A stretch of DNA of 9,044 nt, taken from Clostridia bacterium. GTDB taxonomy: Bacteria; Bacillota; DSM-521; Neomoorellales; SLTJ01. Under the pieces are notes generated by a model. The model ran no database searches and was not told the origin of the DNA. It was given only the letters and a program-made list of their open reading frames with translations. Location of the stretch: contig JACIYD010000041.1 of the NCBI GenBank assembly GCA_014360105.1, positions 1-9,044 on the forward strand, written 5' to 3'. The first letter of the stretch is position 1, and the number at the start of each line of letters is the position of its first letter. Shown one piece after another: positions 1-7,058 of the stretch. A program made the position numbers and the translations under genes.

Positions 1-300
1 CCATGGCCCCAGTTGGCCTTGCCGCACGGCGATGCCACGAGTGCCTCGGTGGCGGCGGCCTCGATCATCGCCAAGGTGTGGCGCGACGCGCTGATGGAAC
101 GCCTGGACAAACGTTACCCCCAGTACGGCTTCGGCCGGAATCGCGGCTATCCCACCCCGACACACCGGCAAGCGCTGGCCACCTACGGGCCTTCGCCGCA
201 TCACCGCCGCTCCTTTGCCCTCTTGAAGGAGGTGGACTCAACAGGAGAAAAAAGCGCACGCTCCGGCAGGTATTTCGTTGGCGATGGCGAATTAAAGTGA
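1..300 (+). CDS. rnhB: Ribonuclease HII, C-terminal part (5' end outside window)
   Basis: RNase HII cleaves the RNA strand of RNA-DNA hybrids and removes single ribonucleotides misincorporated in genomic DNA, in the cytoplasm. The reading frame is open from base 1, so the N-terminal part with the first catalytic Asp-Glu pair is not visible. About 99 codons remain. Residues 9-29 of the visible part match the family block [18 protein letters not shown] followed by WRD. Asp11 sits at the position of the fourth catalytic acid (the D of KGD in E. coli). Next come [14 protein letters not shown] and the C-terminal HHRRSF signature (positions 64-69), followed by a tail of about 30 residues with no recognised motif. 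The stop is TGA at 298-300. The gene runs the same way as the nuo genes and ends 63 bases before nuoA, so read-through into nuo is possible. Family assignment is secure; the full length cannot be judged. Confidence 0.93.
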   Translation, partial: PWPQLALPHGDATSASVAAASIIAKVWRDALMERLDKRYPQYGFGRNRGYPTPTHRQALATYGPSPHHRRSFALLKEVDSTGEKSARSGRYFVGDGELK

Positions 301-363
301 TCGGTTTAGGGTCTGCCGCAGCAGGTGCAGTTGCAAGATTAGAAGTTGAAGAGGGGGAGGGGA
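301..363 (+). other. rnhB-nuoA intergenic leader
   Basis: This 63-base spacer is the only sizeable non-coding stretch in the window. It contains a weak potential hairpin (CTGC at 313-316, GCAG at 321-324, four-base loop) without a following T-run, so it does not look like an intrinsic terminator. It ends in a purine-rich tract that serves as the nuoA ribosome binding site. I see no convincing -35/-10 pair with normal spacing. The nuo promoter may therefore lie further upstream, inside or before rnhB, or may not fit the housekeeping consensus. Confidence 0.5.
352..363 (+). promoter_or_regulatory. Ribosome binding site deciding the nuoA start
   Basis: A run of A and G containing GGAGG (356-360) and an overlapping AGGGGG (352-357) lies just before the ATG at 364. 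It argues for that ATG over an in-frame TTG at 346, which lies upstream of the Shine-Dalgarno tract. The GGAGG spacing is short (3 bases); pairing through the upstream AGGGG gives about 7. Confidence 0.7.
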
Positions 364-720
364 ATGCTGCATCACTTCGCGGCCGTAGCTGTTTTTCTTT
401 TGGCCGGCTTGGCCGTGGGTATCGCCGCCCTGGCGGTCGCCTGGGTGGTGCGGCCAAAGCGGCCGACACTCTTGAAGCTCTCCACTTACGAATGTGGCCT
501 GCCGACGCAGGGGCCAACCTGGGTCCAGTTTAAATCGGGTTACTTTCTCTTTGCCCTGCTTTTCCTCGTTTTCGACGTGGAGACCGTGTTTCTCTACCCC
601 TGGGCCGTAAAGTTCAAGGCTCTGGGCCTTTTTGCTTTCCTGGAGATGGTGGTCTTTATCGGTATCCTGCTCTTGGGCTGGTGGTATGCCTGGAAGGAGG
701 GGGCCTTTGAGTGGAAGTAG
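364..720 (+). CDS. nuoA: Complex I subunit A (NuoA, ND3-like)
   Basis: A small inner-membrane subunit at the junction of the peripheral and membrane arms; it helps form the quinone cavity and the loop that couples quinone chemistry to ion translocation. The protein is 118 residues, a normal length, with three hydrophobic helices (about 5-29, 61-80 and 88-109). The diagnostic loop YECGLP is at 42-47 with Cys44, the counterpart of the ND3 loop cysteine. The helix-2 motif [13 protein letters not shown] follows at 68-80, with acidic Asp71 and Glu73 conserved in the family. The start is the ATG behind a purine-rich ribosome binding site; an upstream TTG (346) would only add a charged extension. 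Its last codons overlap the nuoB start by 10 bases, suggesting coupled translation. It is the first nuo gene here. Confidence 0.96.
   Translation: MLHHFAAVAVFLLAGLAVGIAALAVAWVVRPKRPTLLKLSTYECGLPTQGPTWVQFKSGYFLFALLFLVFDVETVFLYPWAVKFKALGLFAFLEMVVFIGILLLGWWYAWKEGAFEWK
694..703 (+). promoter_or_regulatory. Ribosome binding site of nuoB, inside nuoA
   Basis: AAGGAGGGGG lies within the 3' end of nuoA, 7 bases (10 from the end of GGAGG) before the GTG at 711. It supports GTG as the nuoB start and the overlap of the two genes. Confidence 0.7.
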
Positions 721-1202
721 AAAAGGGCAGAGGCGGGTTCCTGTTGAGCACGGTGGAGTTTTTCCTCAATCACGCCCGTGCCCGCTCCTTCTGGCCTGTG
801 ACCTACGGCCTGGCCTGTTGCGCCATTGAGATGATGGCGGCGGGCGGAGCGCGTTTCGACATTGCCCGCTTTGGTTATGAGGTCTTTCGCGCCTCGCCTC
901 GCCAGGCAGACCTGATGATCGTCGCCGGTACGGTGACGAACAAAATGGCGCCGCTGTTAGTTAGGCTTTACGAGCAAATGCCGGAACCGAAATGGGTAGT
1001 GGCCATGGGCAGTTGCGCCTGCAGCGGTGGGCCCTTTGTCGATTCGTACAACGTCGTCAAGGGAGTGGATACCTTGGTTCCGGTCGACGTTTACGTTCCC
1101 GGTTGCCCGCCGCGACCGGAGGCTCTTTTCGACGGTCTTTTGAAGCTTCGGGCTAAGGTGATCAACCCCCGGGTAGCGAAGGTGGCCGGCGATGCGCGTT
1201 GA
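711..1202 (+). CDS. nuoB: Complex I subunit B (NuoB, PSST-like), carries cluster N2
   Basis: Peripheral-arm subunit binding the terminal 4Fe-4S cluster N2, which passes electrons to quinone at the interface with NuoD and NuoH. The protein is 163 residues. The N2 ligands are all visible: tandem Cys36-Cys37 in [10 protein letters not shown], Cys102 in MGSCACSGG, and Cys132 in [11 protein letters not shown]. The tandem cysteine pair is the mark of true complex I as opposed to membrane [NiFe]-hydrogenase small subunits. The third-to-fourth ligand spacing is 30, one more than the 29 I recall for E. coli and Thermus, because of a [13 protein letters not shown] loop. An extra Cys104 lies two residues after a ligand. 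The start is GTG with a strong upstream Shine-Dalgarno inside nuoA. The 3' end overlaps nuoC by 11 bases. Confidence 0.96.
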   Translation: MEVEKGRGGFLLSTVEFFLNHARARSFWPVTYGLACCAIEMMAAGGARFDIARFGYEVFRASPRQADLMIVAGTVTNKMAPLLVRLYEQMPEPKWVVAMGSCACSGGPFVDSYNVVKGVDTLVPVDVYVPGCPPRPEALFDGLLKLRAKVINPRVAKVAGDAR

Positions 1203-1662
1203 ACCTCAGGCCCTGACCGCACGGCTGCAAGAGAAGTACGGCCCGGCGATAGAGGTACTGCCGGACCCGACAGTCACGACCATCCTTGTTCCGCCGGAGC
1301 GGTTGCCGGCAATCGCCGCGGAACTGGCGGAAAGCTTTAACTTGCTGCTGGACCTGACGGCGGTGGACTGGCCCGAGTACTTTGAAGTCGTCTATTTCCT
1401 CTGGTCGGTGCCGGAGGCAGAAGAGCTCAGGCTAAAAGTGCGGCTGCCCAAAGACCGGCCCGAAGTTTCCTCGGTGAGCGCCTGTTGGCCGGCCGCGCTT
1501 TGTCTGGAGCGCGAGGCCTACGACCTCTTGGGCATCGTCTTCCGCGGCCACCCGGACCTGCGCCGCATTCTCTGTCCGGATGATTTTGTCGGTCATCCGC
1601 TGCGCAAGGACTTCGCTTTGGCACAAGCCGACCGCTGGGAAGAGGGCCCACCGGCGCGGTAA
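1192..1662 (+). CDS. nuoC: Complex I subunit C (NuoC, 30 kDa-like)
   Basis: Peripheral-arm structural subunit that packs against NuoD and NuoB and carries no cofactor. The protein is 156 residues. The N-terminal two thirds are variable. The family signature is near the C-terminus: [20 protein letters not shown] at about 103-122, followed by [12 protein letters not shown], the usual GHPLRKDF closing motif. The gene is separate from nuoD, unlike the fused nuoCD of E. coli. The start ATG has an AGGTGG site 6 bases upstream (1180-1185), and the gene overlaps nuoB by 11 bases. The C-terminal tail after LRKDF is short (about 17 residues), as in minimal NuoC/NdhJ proteins. Assignment is firm from the motif and the position between nuoB and nuoD. 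Confidence 0.95.
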   Translation: MRVEPQALTARLQEKYGPAIEVLPDPTVTTILVPPERLPAIAAELAESFNLLLDLTAVDWPEYFEVVYFLWSVPEAEELRLKVRLPKDRPEVSSVSACWPAALCLEREAYDLLGIVFRGHPDLRRILCPDDFVGHPLRKDFALAQADRWEEGPPAR

Positions 1663-1694
1663 GCCTGGGGGCGCTCGAGATAGGGTAAGAAGTG

Positions 1695-1700
1695 AGGTGG
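1695..1700 (+). promoter_or_regulatory. Ribosome binding site deciding the nuoD start
   Basis: AGGTGG stands 6 bases before the GTG at 1707 and is the same variant used before nuoC. It lies inside the reading frame that would result from the earlier GTG at 1692, which has only a weak AGGG-type site in front of it. This favours 1707. Confidence 0.6.
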
Positions 1701-1706
1701 ACGCCG

Positions 1707-2822
1707 GTGCCCGAGAGCACCAAGGAGCTCTATACGGAAGAGATAACCCTGAACATGGGGCCCCAGCACCCCAGCACGCACGGCGTATATCGCGGTATCC
1801 TGACCATGGACGGCGAGTACGTCGTCGGCGTAGAAAATGTGATCGGCTATCTCCACCGGGGCCTGGAAAAAATTGCGGAAAACCGTACCTATACCCAGTT
1901 CATCCCCTATACCGACCGGCTCGATTACCTGTCGGCCATGCTCAATAACCTGGGCTACGTCCAGGCGGTGGAGAAATTAATGGGGATCGAGGTACCAGAG
2001 AGGGCGGAATACCTGCGGATTATCATGGCCGAGCTCCAGCGCATGGCGAGCCACATGGTCTTCGTTGCCAGTTTCGCGCTCGACCTTTCCGGCTGGACGG
2101 GTTGGATGTATCCTTTCCGCGATCGGGAGCGCATCCTCGACCTGTTCGAAATGGCTTCGGGTTCCCGCCTGACGACCAGCTACCTGCGGATCGGCGGCGT
2201 GGCCGAGGACGTGCCGGAAGAGTTCTGGCCGGCCTTGAAGGCCCTCCTGGCAGACCTGCCGCGCTGCTTTGAGGAGTACGACGGACTGATCACCGGCAAT
2301 GAGATTTTCCAGGCGCGGACCAAGGGAATAGGCATTCTTGACGTGGCCACGGCCCTGGCCTACGGCGTGACCGGGCCGAACCTGCGTGCCGCCGGACTGG
2401 CCTTCGACCTGAGAAAGGCGCGGCCGTACGGTATCTATTCCCGGTTTGACTTTGAGATTCCCACCGGGCAAAACGGGGACAGTTTCGACCGTTTTGTCGT
2501 CCGCATCCAGGAAATGCGCCAGAGCTTGCGCATTATCGAACAGGCGGTACGCGAGATTCCCGCCGGTCCGGTGCGGGCTAAGTTGCCCAAGGTGCTGCGG
2601 CCGCCCAAAGGGGAAGTCTACCACCAGATTGAGGGTAGCAAGGGTATCCTGGGCTTCTACTTGGTCAGCGACGGCTCCACCCGGCCGTACCGCCTCCACA
2701 TCCGCGGACCCTCTTTTGTCAACCTGGGCGCCTTTCCCCTGATGGTCAAGGGCGGTACCATTCAGGACCTGGTTTCCACCCTGGCGTCCATTGACATCGT
2801 CCTGGGCGAGGTTGACCGCTAG
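1707..2822 (+). CDS. nuoD: Complex I subunit D (NuoD, 49 kDa-like), quinone site
   Basis: Peripheral-arm subunit that forms most of the quinone head-group pocket together with NuoB. From GTG 1707 it is 371 residues; a GTG at 1692 would add five (MRWTP) but has a poorer ribosome binding site. The N-terminal block [15 protein letters not shown] (16-30) holds His25 in the beta1-beta2 loop, and Tyr74 in YTDRLDYLS lies 49 residues later, the same spacing I recall for the quinone-binding His38/Tyr87 pair of Thermus Nqo4. Further family blocks are [19 protein letters not shown] and RAPSF-like RGPSFVNL (333-340). The C-terminus is DIVLGEVDR. The CxxC pairs that hold nickel in the homologous [NiFe]-hydrogenase large subunits are absent, so this is a true complex I subunit. 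It lies 44 bases after nuoC and 15 before nuoH, with no nuoE, nuoF or nuoG between. Confidence 0.95.
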   Translation: MPESTKELYTEEITLNMGPQHPSTHGVYRGILTMDGEYVVGVENVIGYLHRGLEKIAENRTYTQFIPYTDRLDYLSAMLNNLGYVQAVEKLMGIEVPERAEYLRIIMAELQRMASHMVFVASFALDLSGWTGWMYPFRDRERILDLFEMASGSRLTTSYLRIGGVAEDVPEEFWPALKALLADLPRCFEEYDGLITGNEIFQARTKGIGILDVATALAYGVTGPNLRAAGLAFDLRKARPYGIYSRFDFEIPTGQNGDSFDRFVVRIQEMRQSLRIIEQAVREIPAGPVRAKLPKVLRPPKGEVYHQIEGSKGILGFYLVSDGSTRPYRLHIRGPSFVNLGAFPLMVKGGTIQDLVSTLASIDIVLGEVDR

Positions 2823-2837
2823 GGAAGGGGAGCAGCG

Positions 2838-3884
2838 ATGGCAAGCGTGGAAACCGTTTTTCTTAGCGGCGATCAATGGTTGAAGAACTGGCTTTTCTCC
2901 TGGGGGATGCCCGAGTCCTGGGTCTTCCTCTGCACCGTTGTCGTTTACGCAGTAGCCGTTTTACTTTTCGTCTTTGCCAATGTCATCTTCCTCGTTTACC
3001 TGGAACGCAAAGTGGCAGGGTACATGCAGCAGCGGCTCGGCCCCAACCGCGTAGGGCCGGGCGGCATCTTTCAGTGCGTGGCCGATGCCCTGAAGCTCCT
3101 GGGTAAGGAGGACATCATCCCGGCAAGTGCCGATCGGGGCTTGTTTCGCCTGGCCTCGCTGTTGATCTTTATCCCGGCGACCATGCTCTTTGTGGTCATC
3201 CCCTTCGGCCGGGAAATGATCGTCGCCGACCTCAACGTGGGCCTTCTCTATTTTATTGCCGTGGGTTCTACGGCAACCATAGCCGTGCTTATGGGAGGCT
3301 GGAGCGCGAATAACAAGTACTCCCTTCTCGGCAGCATGCGCGCCGTGGCGCAAATGATCAGCTATGAAATACCGCTGGCCTTTTCCCTTCTGGGAGTGAT
3401 CATGCTCGCCGGTTCCTTGCGGATGAGCGAGATCGTTGCCGCCCAGAAGGATCTCTGGTTTGTCGTTCTGCAGCCCGTGGCCTTCATTACCTATTTTATT
3501 GCCGCCACCGCCGAATTGAACCGGGGGCCTTTCGACCTCCCGGAGGGCGAACAGGAGATCATTGCGGGACCCTTCGTTGAGTACTCGGGGATGCGGTACG
3601 CCCTCTTTTTCCTGGCCGAGTACGCGAACCTGGTGAGTGTCTCCGCCTTAGCCGTGACCCTCTTTTTCGGCGGCTGGCAGGGCCCGTGGTTACCTTCTTG
3701 GCTCTGGTTCGTCATCAAGGTCTACTTCATGATCTTCCTCTTCATGTGGGTAAAATGGACCTTCCCCCGTATCCGGGTTGACCATTTGATGGGGCTGGCG
3801 TGGAAATTCCTCCTGCCGGTGTCCCTGGTCAACGTCTTCGTTACCGGTACGGCTATCAAGCTTTTCCAAGCGATGGGATGGTGA
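2838..3884 (+). CDS. nuoH: Complex I subunit H (NuoH, ND1-like)
   Basis: Membrane heel subunit that binds the peripheral arm, lines the quinone tunnel and starts the chain of charged residues leading to the pumps. The protein is 348 residues with about eight hydrophobic helices. Signature 1 is [20 protein letters not shown] (55-74), with Glu56 and Arg57. The helix 5-6 loop is [20 protein letters not shown] (225-244), continuing to VEYSG, with acidic Glu226, Asp233, Glu236, Glu238, Glu240 and Glu248. ISYEIPL (174-180) is also typical. Compared with the usual AETNRAPFDLPEAE, the loop has Leu for Thr and Gly for Ala at two places, and EGE as in mitochondrial ND1. The start ATG follows AGGGAAGGGGAG with about 5 bases spacing. 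It directly follows nuoD and overlaps nuoI by 7 bases. Confidence 0.96.
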   Translation: MASVETVFLSGDQWLKNWLFSWGMPESWVFLCTVVVYAVAVLLFVFANVIFLVYLERKVAGYMQQRLGPNRVGPGGIFQCVADALKLLGKEDIIPASADRGLFRLASLLIFIPATMLFVVIPFGREMIVADLNVGLLYFIAVGSTATIAVLMGGWSANNKYSLLGSMRAVAQMISYEIPLAFSLLGVIMLAGSLRMSEIVAAQKDLWFVVLQPVAFITYFIAATAELNRGPFDLPEGEQEIIAGPFVEYSGMRYALFFLAEYANLVSVSALAVTLFFGGWQGPWLPSWLWFVIKVYFMIFLFMWVKWTFPRIRVDHLMGLAWKFLLPVSLVNVFVTGTAIKLFQAMGW

Positions 3885-4306
3885 GCGGCGTGTACGGCGA
3901 AGGTTTGTTGAAGGGCTTGGGGATAACCATCCGCCACTTCTTCGGTAAAGCGATTACGGAGCAGTATCCGGAGCGCCGGCCAAAGCTCGCGCCGCGCTTT
4001 CACGGTCTGCTTTCTCTGGACCCGACAAAGTGCACGGCGTGCGGCACCTGCGCCAATTTTTGCCCCAACGGTGTGATCCGTATCAAAAGCGAACGGGATG
4101 AACAGAAGAGGCGCCACCTCACCGGTTACGAGGTCAACCTCCTCTACTGCCTCTTCTGCGGGCTTTGCGTGGAAGCCTGTCCGGAGGGTGCCCTGCGTTT
4201 CACCCCCCATTTCGAGCTCGCTACCTATCGTCGCGCCGGGGCGATTTACGATCTCTATGCGCTCAGCCGGGAGGCGGCCGGGGAGCGCCGGGCAGCAGGG
4301 GGGTGA
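3878..4306 (+). CDS. nuoI: Complex I subunit I (NuoI), two 4Fe-4S ferredoxin-like
   Basis: Peripheral-arm electron-transfer subunit that relays electrons to cluster N2. From ATG 3878 it is 142 residues. It has two classic 4Fe-4S motifs: [14 protein letters not shown] (Cys52, 55, 58, 62) and [14 protein letters not shown] (Cys91, 94, 97, 101), the N6a/N6b pair. The last cysteine of each motif feeds the other cluster in this fold. The N-terminal [11 protein letters not shown] is an amphipathic membrane anchor typical of NuoI. The C-terminus is short and Arg/Ala-rich. The start is uncertain: ATG 3878 overlaps nuoH by 7 bases but has a weak ribosome binding site. GTG 3890 would give [10 protein letters not shown], a common NuoI N-terminus, behind GGTGA (3880-3884). 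With no NuoG present, NuoI may be the point where an external donor such as ferredoxin delivers electrons (inference). Confidence 0.95.
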   Translation: MVSGVYGEGLLKGLGITIRHFFGKAITEQYPERRPKLAPRFHGLLSLDPTKCTACGTCANFCPNGVIRIKSERDEQKRRHLTGYEVNLLYCLFCGLCVEACPEGALRFTPHFELATYRRAGAIYDLYALSREAAGERRAAGG

Positions 4307-4315
4307 GGAGCAGAG

Positions 4316-4852
4316 ATGTCCGGGTTCACGCTGCAAGGCATTCTGGCCAACGTCTACGAGACAGGGGCCTTCTGGCTGCTGTCCCTGGTCGCGCTGGGCG
4401 CGGCGCTGGCCGTGGTTGGTCTGAAGAATATCGTGCACAGTGCCTTCAGTCTGGTCTTGAGTTTTGTGGCCATGGCCGGCCTCTTCATGCTCCTCGAGGC
4501 AGACTTTCTGGCCATGGTGCAGTTGCTCGTTTATGCCGGGGCGATTTCCATCCTCCTGGTTTTTGCCATTATGCTTACCCGGCGGCCGGAAGGAAAGATG
4601 CAAGAAAGCAACCCCTTCGGTCGCTATGCCTTGCCGGCCGGTTTGGTTGCCTTTTTCCTCTTTCTGGCCATCGCCGCTTTGGTTTTGCGCGTGTCCTGGG
4701 TAAGCGGTCCCGGTGTCCCCGCGGCAAGCACGGTCGGTCCTCTGGCCGAGGCTTTTCTCACCACTTACGTAGTGCCTTTGGAGGTCGCCGCGATCTTGCT
4801 CCTGGTGGCCCTGGTGGGCGCCATCATGCTTGCGGGAGGGGGTAAGCGGTAA
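4316..4852 (+). CDS. nuoJ: Complex I subunit J (NuoJ, ND6-like)
   Basis: Small membrane subunit between NuoA/NuoH and NuoK. Its third helix contains the pi-bulge region thought to switch during coupling. The protein is 178 residues with five predicted helices. Family blocks are [15 protein letters not shown] (36-50), then [20 protein letters not shown] (61-80) with Glu61 and Tyr73, and the last helix [18 protein letters not shown] (153-170). The start ATG has GAGGAG (4305-4310) 5 bases upstream, a clear site that overlaps the nuoI stop. Only 9 bases separate it from nuoI and 4 from nuoK, so translation is probably coupled. No oddities were seen; length and motifs are as expected. Confidence 0.95.
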   Translation: MSGFTLQGILANVYETGAFWLLSLVALGAALAVVGLKNIVHSAFSLVLSFVAMAGLFMLLEADFLAMVQLLVYAGAISILLVFAIMLTRRPEGKMQESNPFGRYALPAGLVAFFLFLAIAALVLRVSWVSGPGVPAASTVGPLAEAFLTTYVVPLEVAAILLLVALVGAIMLAGGGKR

Positions 4853-4856
4853 CGCT

Positions 4857-5165
4857 ATGATCGGTCTTGGGCATTACCTGGTCGTCGCCGGGGGGCTTTT
4901 TGCCATCGGCCTTTTCGGTGCGCTGGCGAAAAGAAACGCCATTGCCATCCTCATGGGTATCGAGCTGATGCTTAACGCGGTCAACCTCAATTTTATCGCC
5001 TTCAACCGCTTCCTGGCACCCGCGCAGGTGGTGGGACACGTCTTTGCCGTTTGCGTCATCGTGGTCGCGGCGGCCGAGGTGGCGGTAGGGTTGGCCATCG
5101 TCCTGGGAATTTACCGGCGCCATCTCTCCACGGACGTGGAGCATTTCGACTGGCTGAAGTGGTAG
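4857..5165 (+). CDS. nuoK: Complex I subunit K (NuoK, ND4L-like)
   Basis: Three-helix membrane subunit that carries charged residues on the central hydrophilic axis of the membrane arm. The protein is 102 residues, the normal size. It begins [20 protein letters not shown] and contains [20 protein letters not shown] with Glu36, then [13 protein letters not shown] with Glu74. These are the two membrane glutamates known to be essential in E. coli (Glu36 and Glu72 there). The ATG at 4857 is chosen over an in-frame TTG at 4830 because the family starts with MI.L.HYL. A strong GGGAGGGGG (4834-4842) lies too far upstream to serve this ATG ideally, so nuoK may depend on translation of nuoJ, which ends 4 bases before. 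The C-terminal tail [12 protein letters not shown] is typical of Gram-positive relatives. Confidence 0.94.
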   Translation: MIGLGHYLVVAGGLFAIGLFGALAKRNAIAILMGIELMLNAVNLNFIAFNRFLAPAQVVGHVFAVCVIVVAAAEVAVGLAIVLGIYRRHLSTDVEHFDWLKW

Positions 5166-5192
5166 CGCAGAAAGGGCAGGTGAGAAGGCGCA

Positions 5193-7058
5193 GTGATCGA
5201 ATTAGCCTGGCTGATCCCGCTGCTTCCGGCGATCGCCTTCTTTATCATTATCTTTCTGGTGCGGCCGCTACGGCTCTTCTCGGCCCTGACGGCGGTAGTA
5301 GCCATCGGTCTTTCCTTTGCCTTTTCGCTCGCCGTTTTGGCCGAGGTGATCTGGCGGGGTATCAGCATGGAGCAGCCGCTGGAATTGGCGAGCCGCTGGC
5401 TGGCTCTGCCCGGCCTCACGGTGGAAGCGGGGCTGCTCATCGACCCGCTTACCGCGGTGATGCTGGTGGTGGTTACCTCTGTTTCCCTGCTTGTTGCCAT
5501 TTACTCGATCGGCTATATGCACGGGGACCCTGGTTTTTCCGTATTCTTTGCCTATATTTCGCTCTTCGTCAGTTCCATGCTGGGCCTGGTGGTGGCCAAC
5601 AACTACTTCCAGATGTTCTTCTTCTGGGAGCTGGTCGGGTTGTGCTCCTACTTACTAATCGGTTTCTACTTGCACCGGCCCACTGCCGTGGCGGCCAACA
5701 TCAAGGCCTTTGTCGTCAACCGCATTGGCGACTTTGGCTTTATGCTCGGCACCTTCATGCTTTTCCTGGGCTTTGGCACCTTCAACTTTCTGGAGCTCGC
5801 CGAAGCCTTCAAGGGCGCCAACCCCGCCTTTCTTACCTTGACCGCCTTGCTGGTCTTCTGCGGCCCGGTCGCCAAGTCGGCCCAGTTTCCGTTACATGTC
5901 TGGCTGCCGGACGCCATGGAGGGTCCCACCCCGGTGAGCGCTCTCATTCACGCCGCTACCATGGTAGCCGCCGGCGTTTACCTCCTGGCGCGGGGTTTTA
6001 TTCTCTTCGCGAGTGCTCCCCAGGCCCAGTTGGTGGTCGCCTACATCGGCGGTTTTACCGCGATACTCGCTGCCACCATGGCTCTTGCCCAGGAGGACAT
6101 CAAGCGCATTTTGGCCTATTCCACCATCAGCCAGCTCGGCTACATGGTGATGGCTATGGGTGTGGGCAGTCTCACTGCCGGGATGTTCCACCTGACCACC
6201 CACGCCTTCTTTAAGGCGTTGCTTTTCCTCGCCGCCGGCAGCATTTACCACGCGCTGGACGAACTGAACATCTACCGCATGGGCGGCCTGGCCAAGTCGA
6301 TGAAGATCACCAGCGGGACGCTGGTGATCGGTGCCCTGGCGCTGGCCGGCGTGCCGCCTTTCTCGGGCTTCTGGAGCAAGGATGAGATTCTACTGGCCGC
6401 CTACAGCCACGGTTATGCCGGTTTGTACGTGCTGGCCACCATCACCGCCTTTCTTACCTCTTTCTACATCTTCCGCCTCGTTTTCGTCGCCCTTTTCGGC
6501 AGGGAACGGGCGGCGTTCCACGCGCACGAGGCGCCGGGAGTAATGACCGTACCGCTGGTGCTGCTGGCGGTCCTGGCCGTGGTTGCGGGCTTCGTCGGCG
6601 CCCCCTTTGTCGCCCACGGCTTCGGCTCGTTTGTTTACTTCGCCGAGCCGGAACATGCGGTACCGAACATCACCGTGATGGCGGTCTCGACCGCAGTGGC
6701 CCTGCTGGGCATCGGCGGCGCCTGGTGGGTTTACGGCCGGCGGCAGCCGGCAAGCGAGCCTTTGGCGGCGGTAGCGCCCGCCTTGCACCGCCTGCTTTAC
6801 CACCGTTACTATATCGACGACTTTTACCTGTGGATCTTCCGCGTGATCGTGCTGGGTCTCGGCGCGGCCTTCAACTGGTGCGAGAGGCACGTAGTTGACG
6901 GTATTTTCGACGGGCTGGCCGACTGCATCCGGGCCAGCGGTCGGCGCTTGCGTCGGGTTCAGGTGGGCAGGCTGCAAAGTTACGCGCTGGTGATTTTTGC
7001 GGCAGTGGTAATCATCGTCTTCTGGATGGCGCTGCCGGTGTTGGGAGGGATACGATGA
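5193..7058 (+). CDS. nuoL: Complex I subunit L (NuoL, ND5-like antiporter-type)
   Basis: Distal pumping subunit of the membrane arm, related to Mrp cation/proton antiporters. The protein is 621 residues, full length, with about 16 helices and the long lateral helix near the C-terminus (about 541-590) ending in a last anchor helix (596-613). Key residues by E. coli spacing are all present: Glu146 in FFFWELVGLCSY, Asp180 in NRIGDFGF, Lys228 in GPVAKSAQFPLHVWLPDAM, His254 in SALIHAATMV, Lys341 in THAFFKALLFLAAGS, and Lys396 in FSGFWSKDEIL. The start is GTG, preceded by AGGTGA and AAGGCG. It lies 27 bases after nuoK, the widest gap after nuoC-nuoD. It ends in ATGA, overlapping nuoM by 4 bases. 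The lateral helix and the neighbours argue against a stand-alone Mrp antiporter. Confidence 0.96.
   Translation: MIELAWLIPLLPAIAFFIIIFLVRPLRLFSALTAVVAIGLSFAFSLAVLAEVIWRGISMEQPLELASRWLALPGLTVEAGLLIDPLTAVMLVVVTSVSLLVAIYSIGYMHGDPGFSVFFAYISLFVSSMLGLVVANNYFQMFFFWELVGLCSYLLIGFYLHRPTAVAANIKAFVVNRIGDFGFMLGTFMLFLGFGTFNFLELAEAFKGANPAFLTLTALLVFCGPVAKSAQFPLHVWLPDAMEGPTPVSALIHAATMVAAGVYLLARGFILFASAPQAQLVVAYIGGFTAILAATMALAQEDIKRILAYSTISQLGYMVMAMGVGSLTAGMFHLTTHAFFKALLFLAAGSIYHALDELNIYRMGGLAKSMKITSGTLVIGALALAGVPPFSGFWSKDEILLAAYSHGYAGLYVLATITAFLTSFYIFRLVFVALFGRERAAFHAHEAPGVMTVPLVLLAVLAVVAGFVGAPFVAHGFGSFVYFAEPEHAVPNITVMAVSTAVALLGIGGAWWVYGRRQPASEPLAAVAPALHRLLYHRYYIDDFYLWIFRVIVLGLGAAFNWCERHVVDGIFDGLADCIRASGRRLRRVQVGRLQSYALVIFAAVVIIVFWMALPVLGGIR

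Noticed and set aside
226..235. A near-perfect Shine-Dalgarno sequence (AAGGAGGTGG) within the 3' end of rnhB
   Set aside because: No ATG, GTG or TTG follows at a usable distance; it simply encodes part of the rnhB tail (LKEV).
313..324. A small inverted repeat CTGC-loop-GCAG considered as an rnhB terminator
   Set aside because: The stem has only four pairs and no T-tract follows.
275..340. Possible sigma-70-like promoter hexamers near the rnhB stop (TTGGCG, TTAAAG, TTTAGG, TTGCAA)
   Set aside because: No pair has acceptable spacing (about 17 bases) and a good match together.
1707..2822. NuoD as the large subunit of a membrane-bound [NiFe]-hydrogenase
   Set aside because: The nickel-binding CxxC pairs are absent at both ends, the quinone-site His/Tyr spacing is intact, and NuoB has the tandem cysteine pair.
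1977..2876. A 299-codon open frame on the minus strand, opposite nuoD
   Set aside because: It lies entirely opposite a clearly conserved gene, has biased composition (Gln/His/Gly/Arg) and no recognisable domain. Such long antisense frames are common in GC-rich coding DNA.
3722..4603. A 293-codon open frame on the minus strand opposite nuoH, nuoI and nuoJ
   Set aside because: It spans three real genes on the other strand, shows no motif or ribosome binding site support, and reads like a codon shadow.
5051..6214. A 387-codon plus-strand frame overlapping nuoK and nuoL
   Set aside because: It is the shifted frame of nuoK and nuoL, whose membrane helices and catalytic residues are intact. Its Gly/Arg/His-rich translation has no family features.
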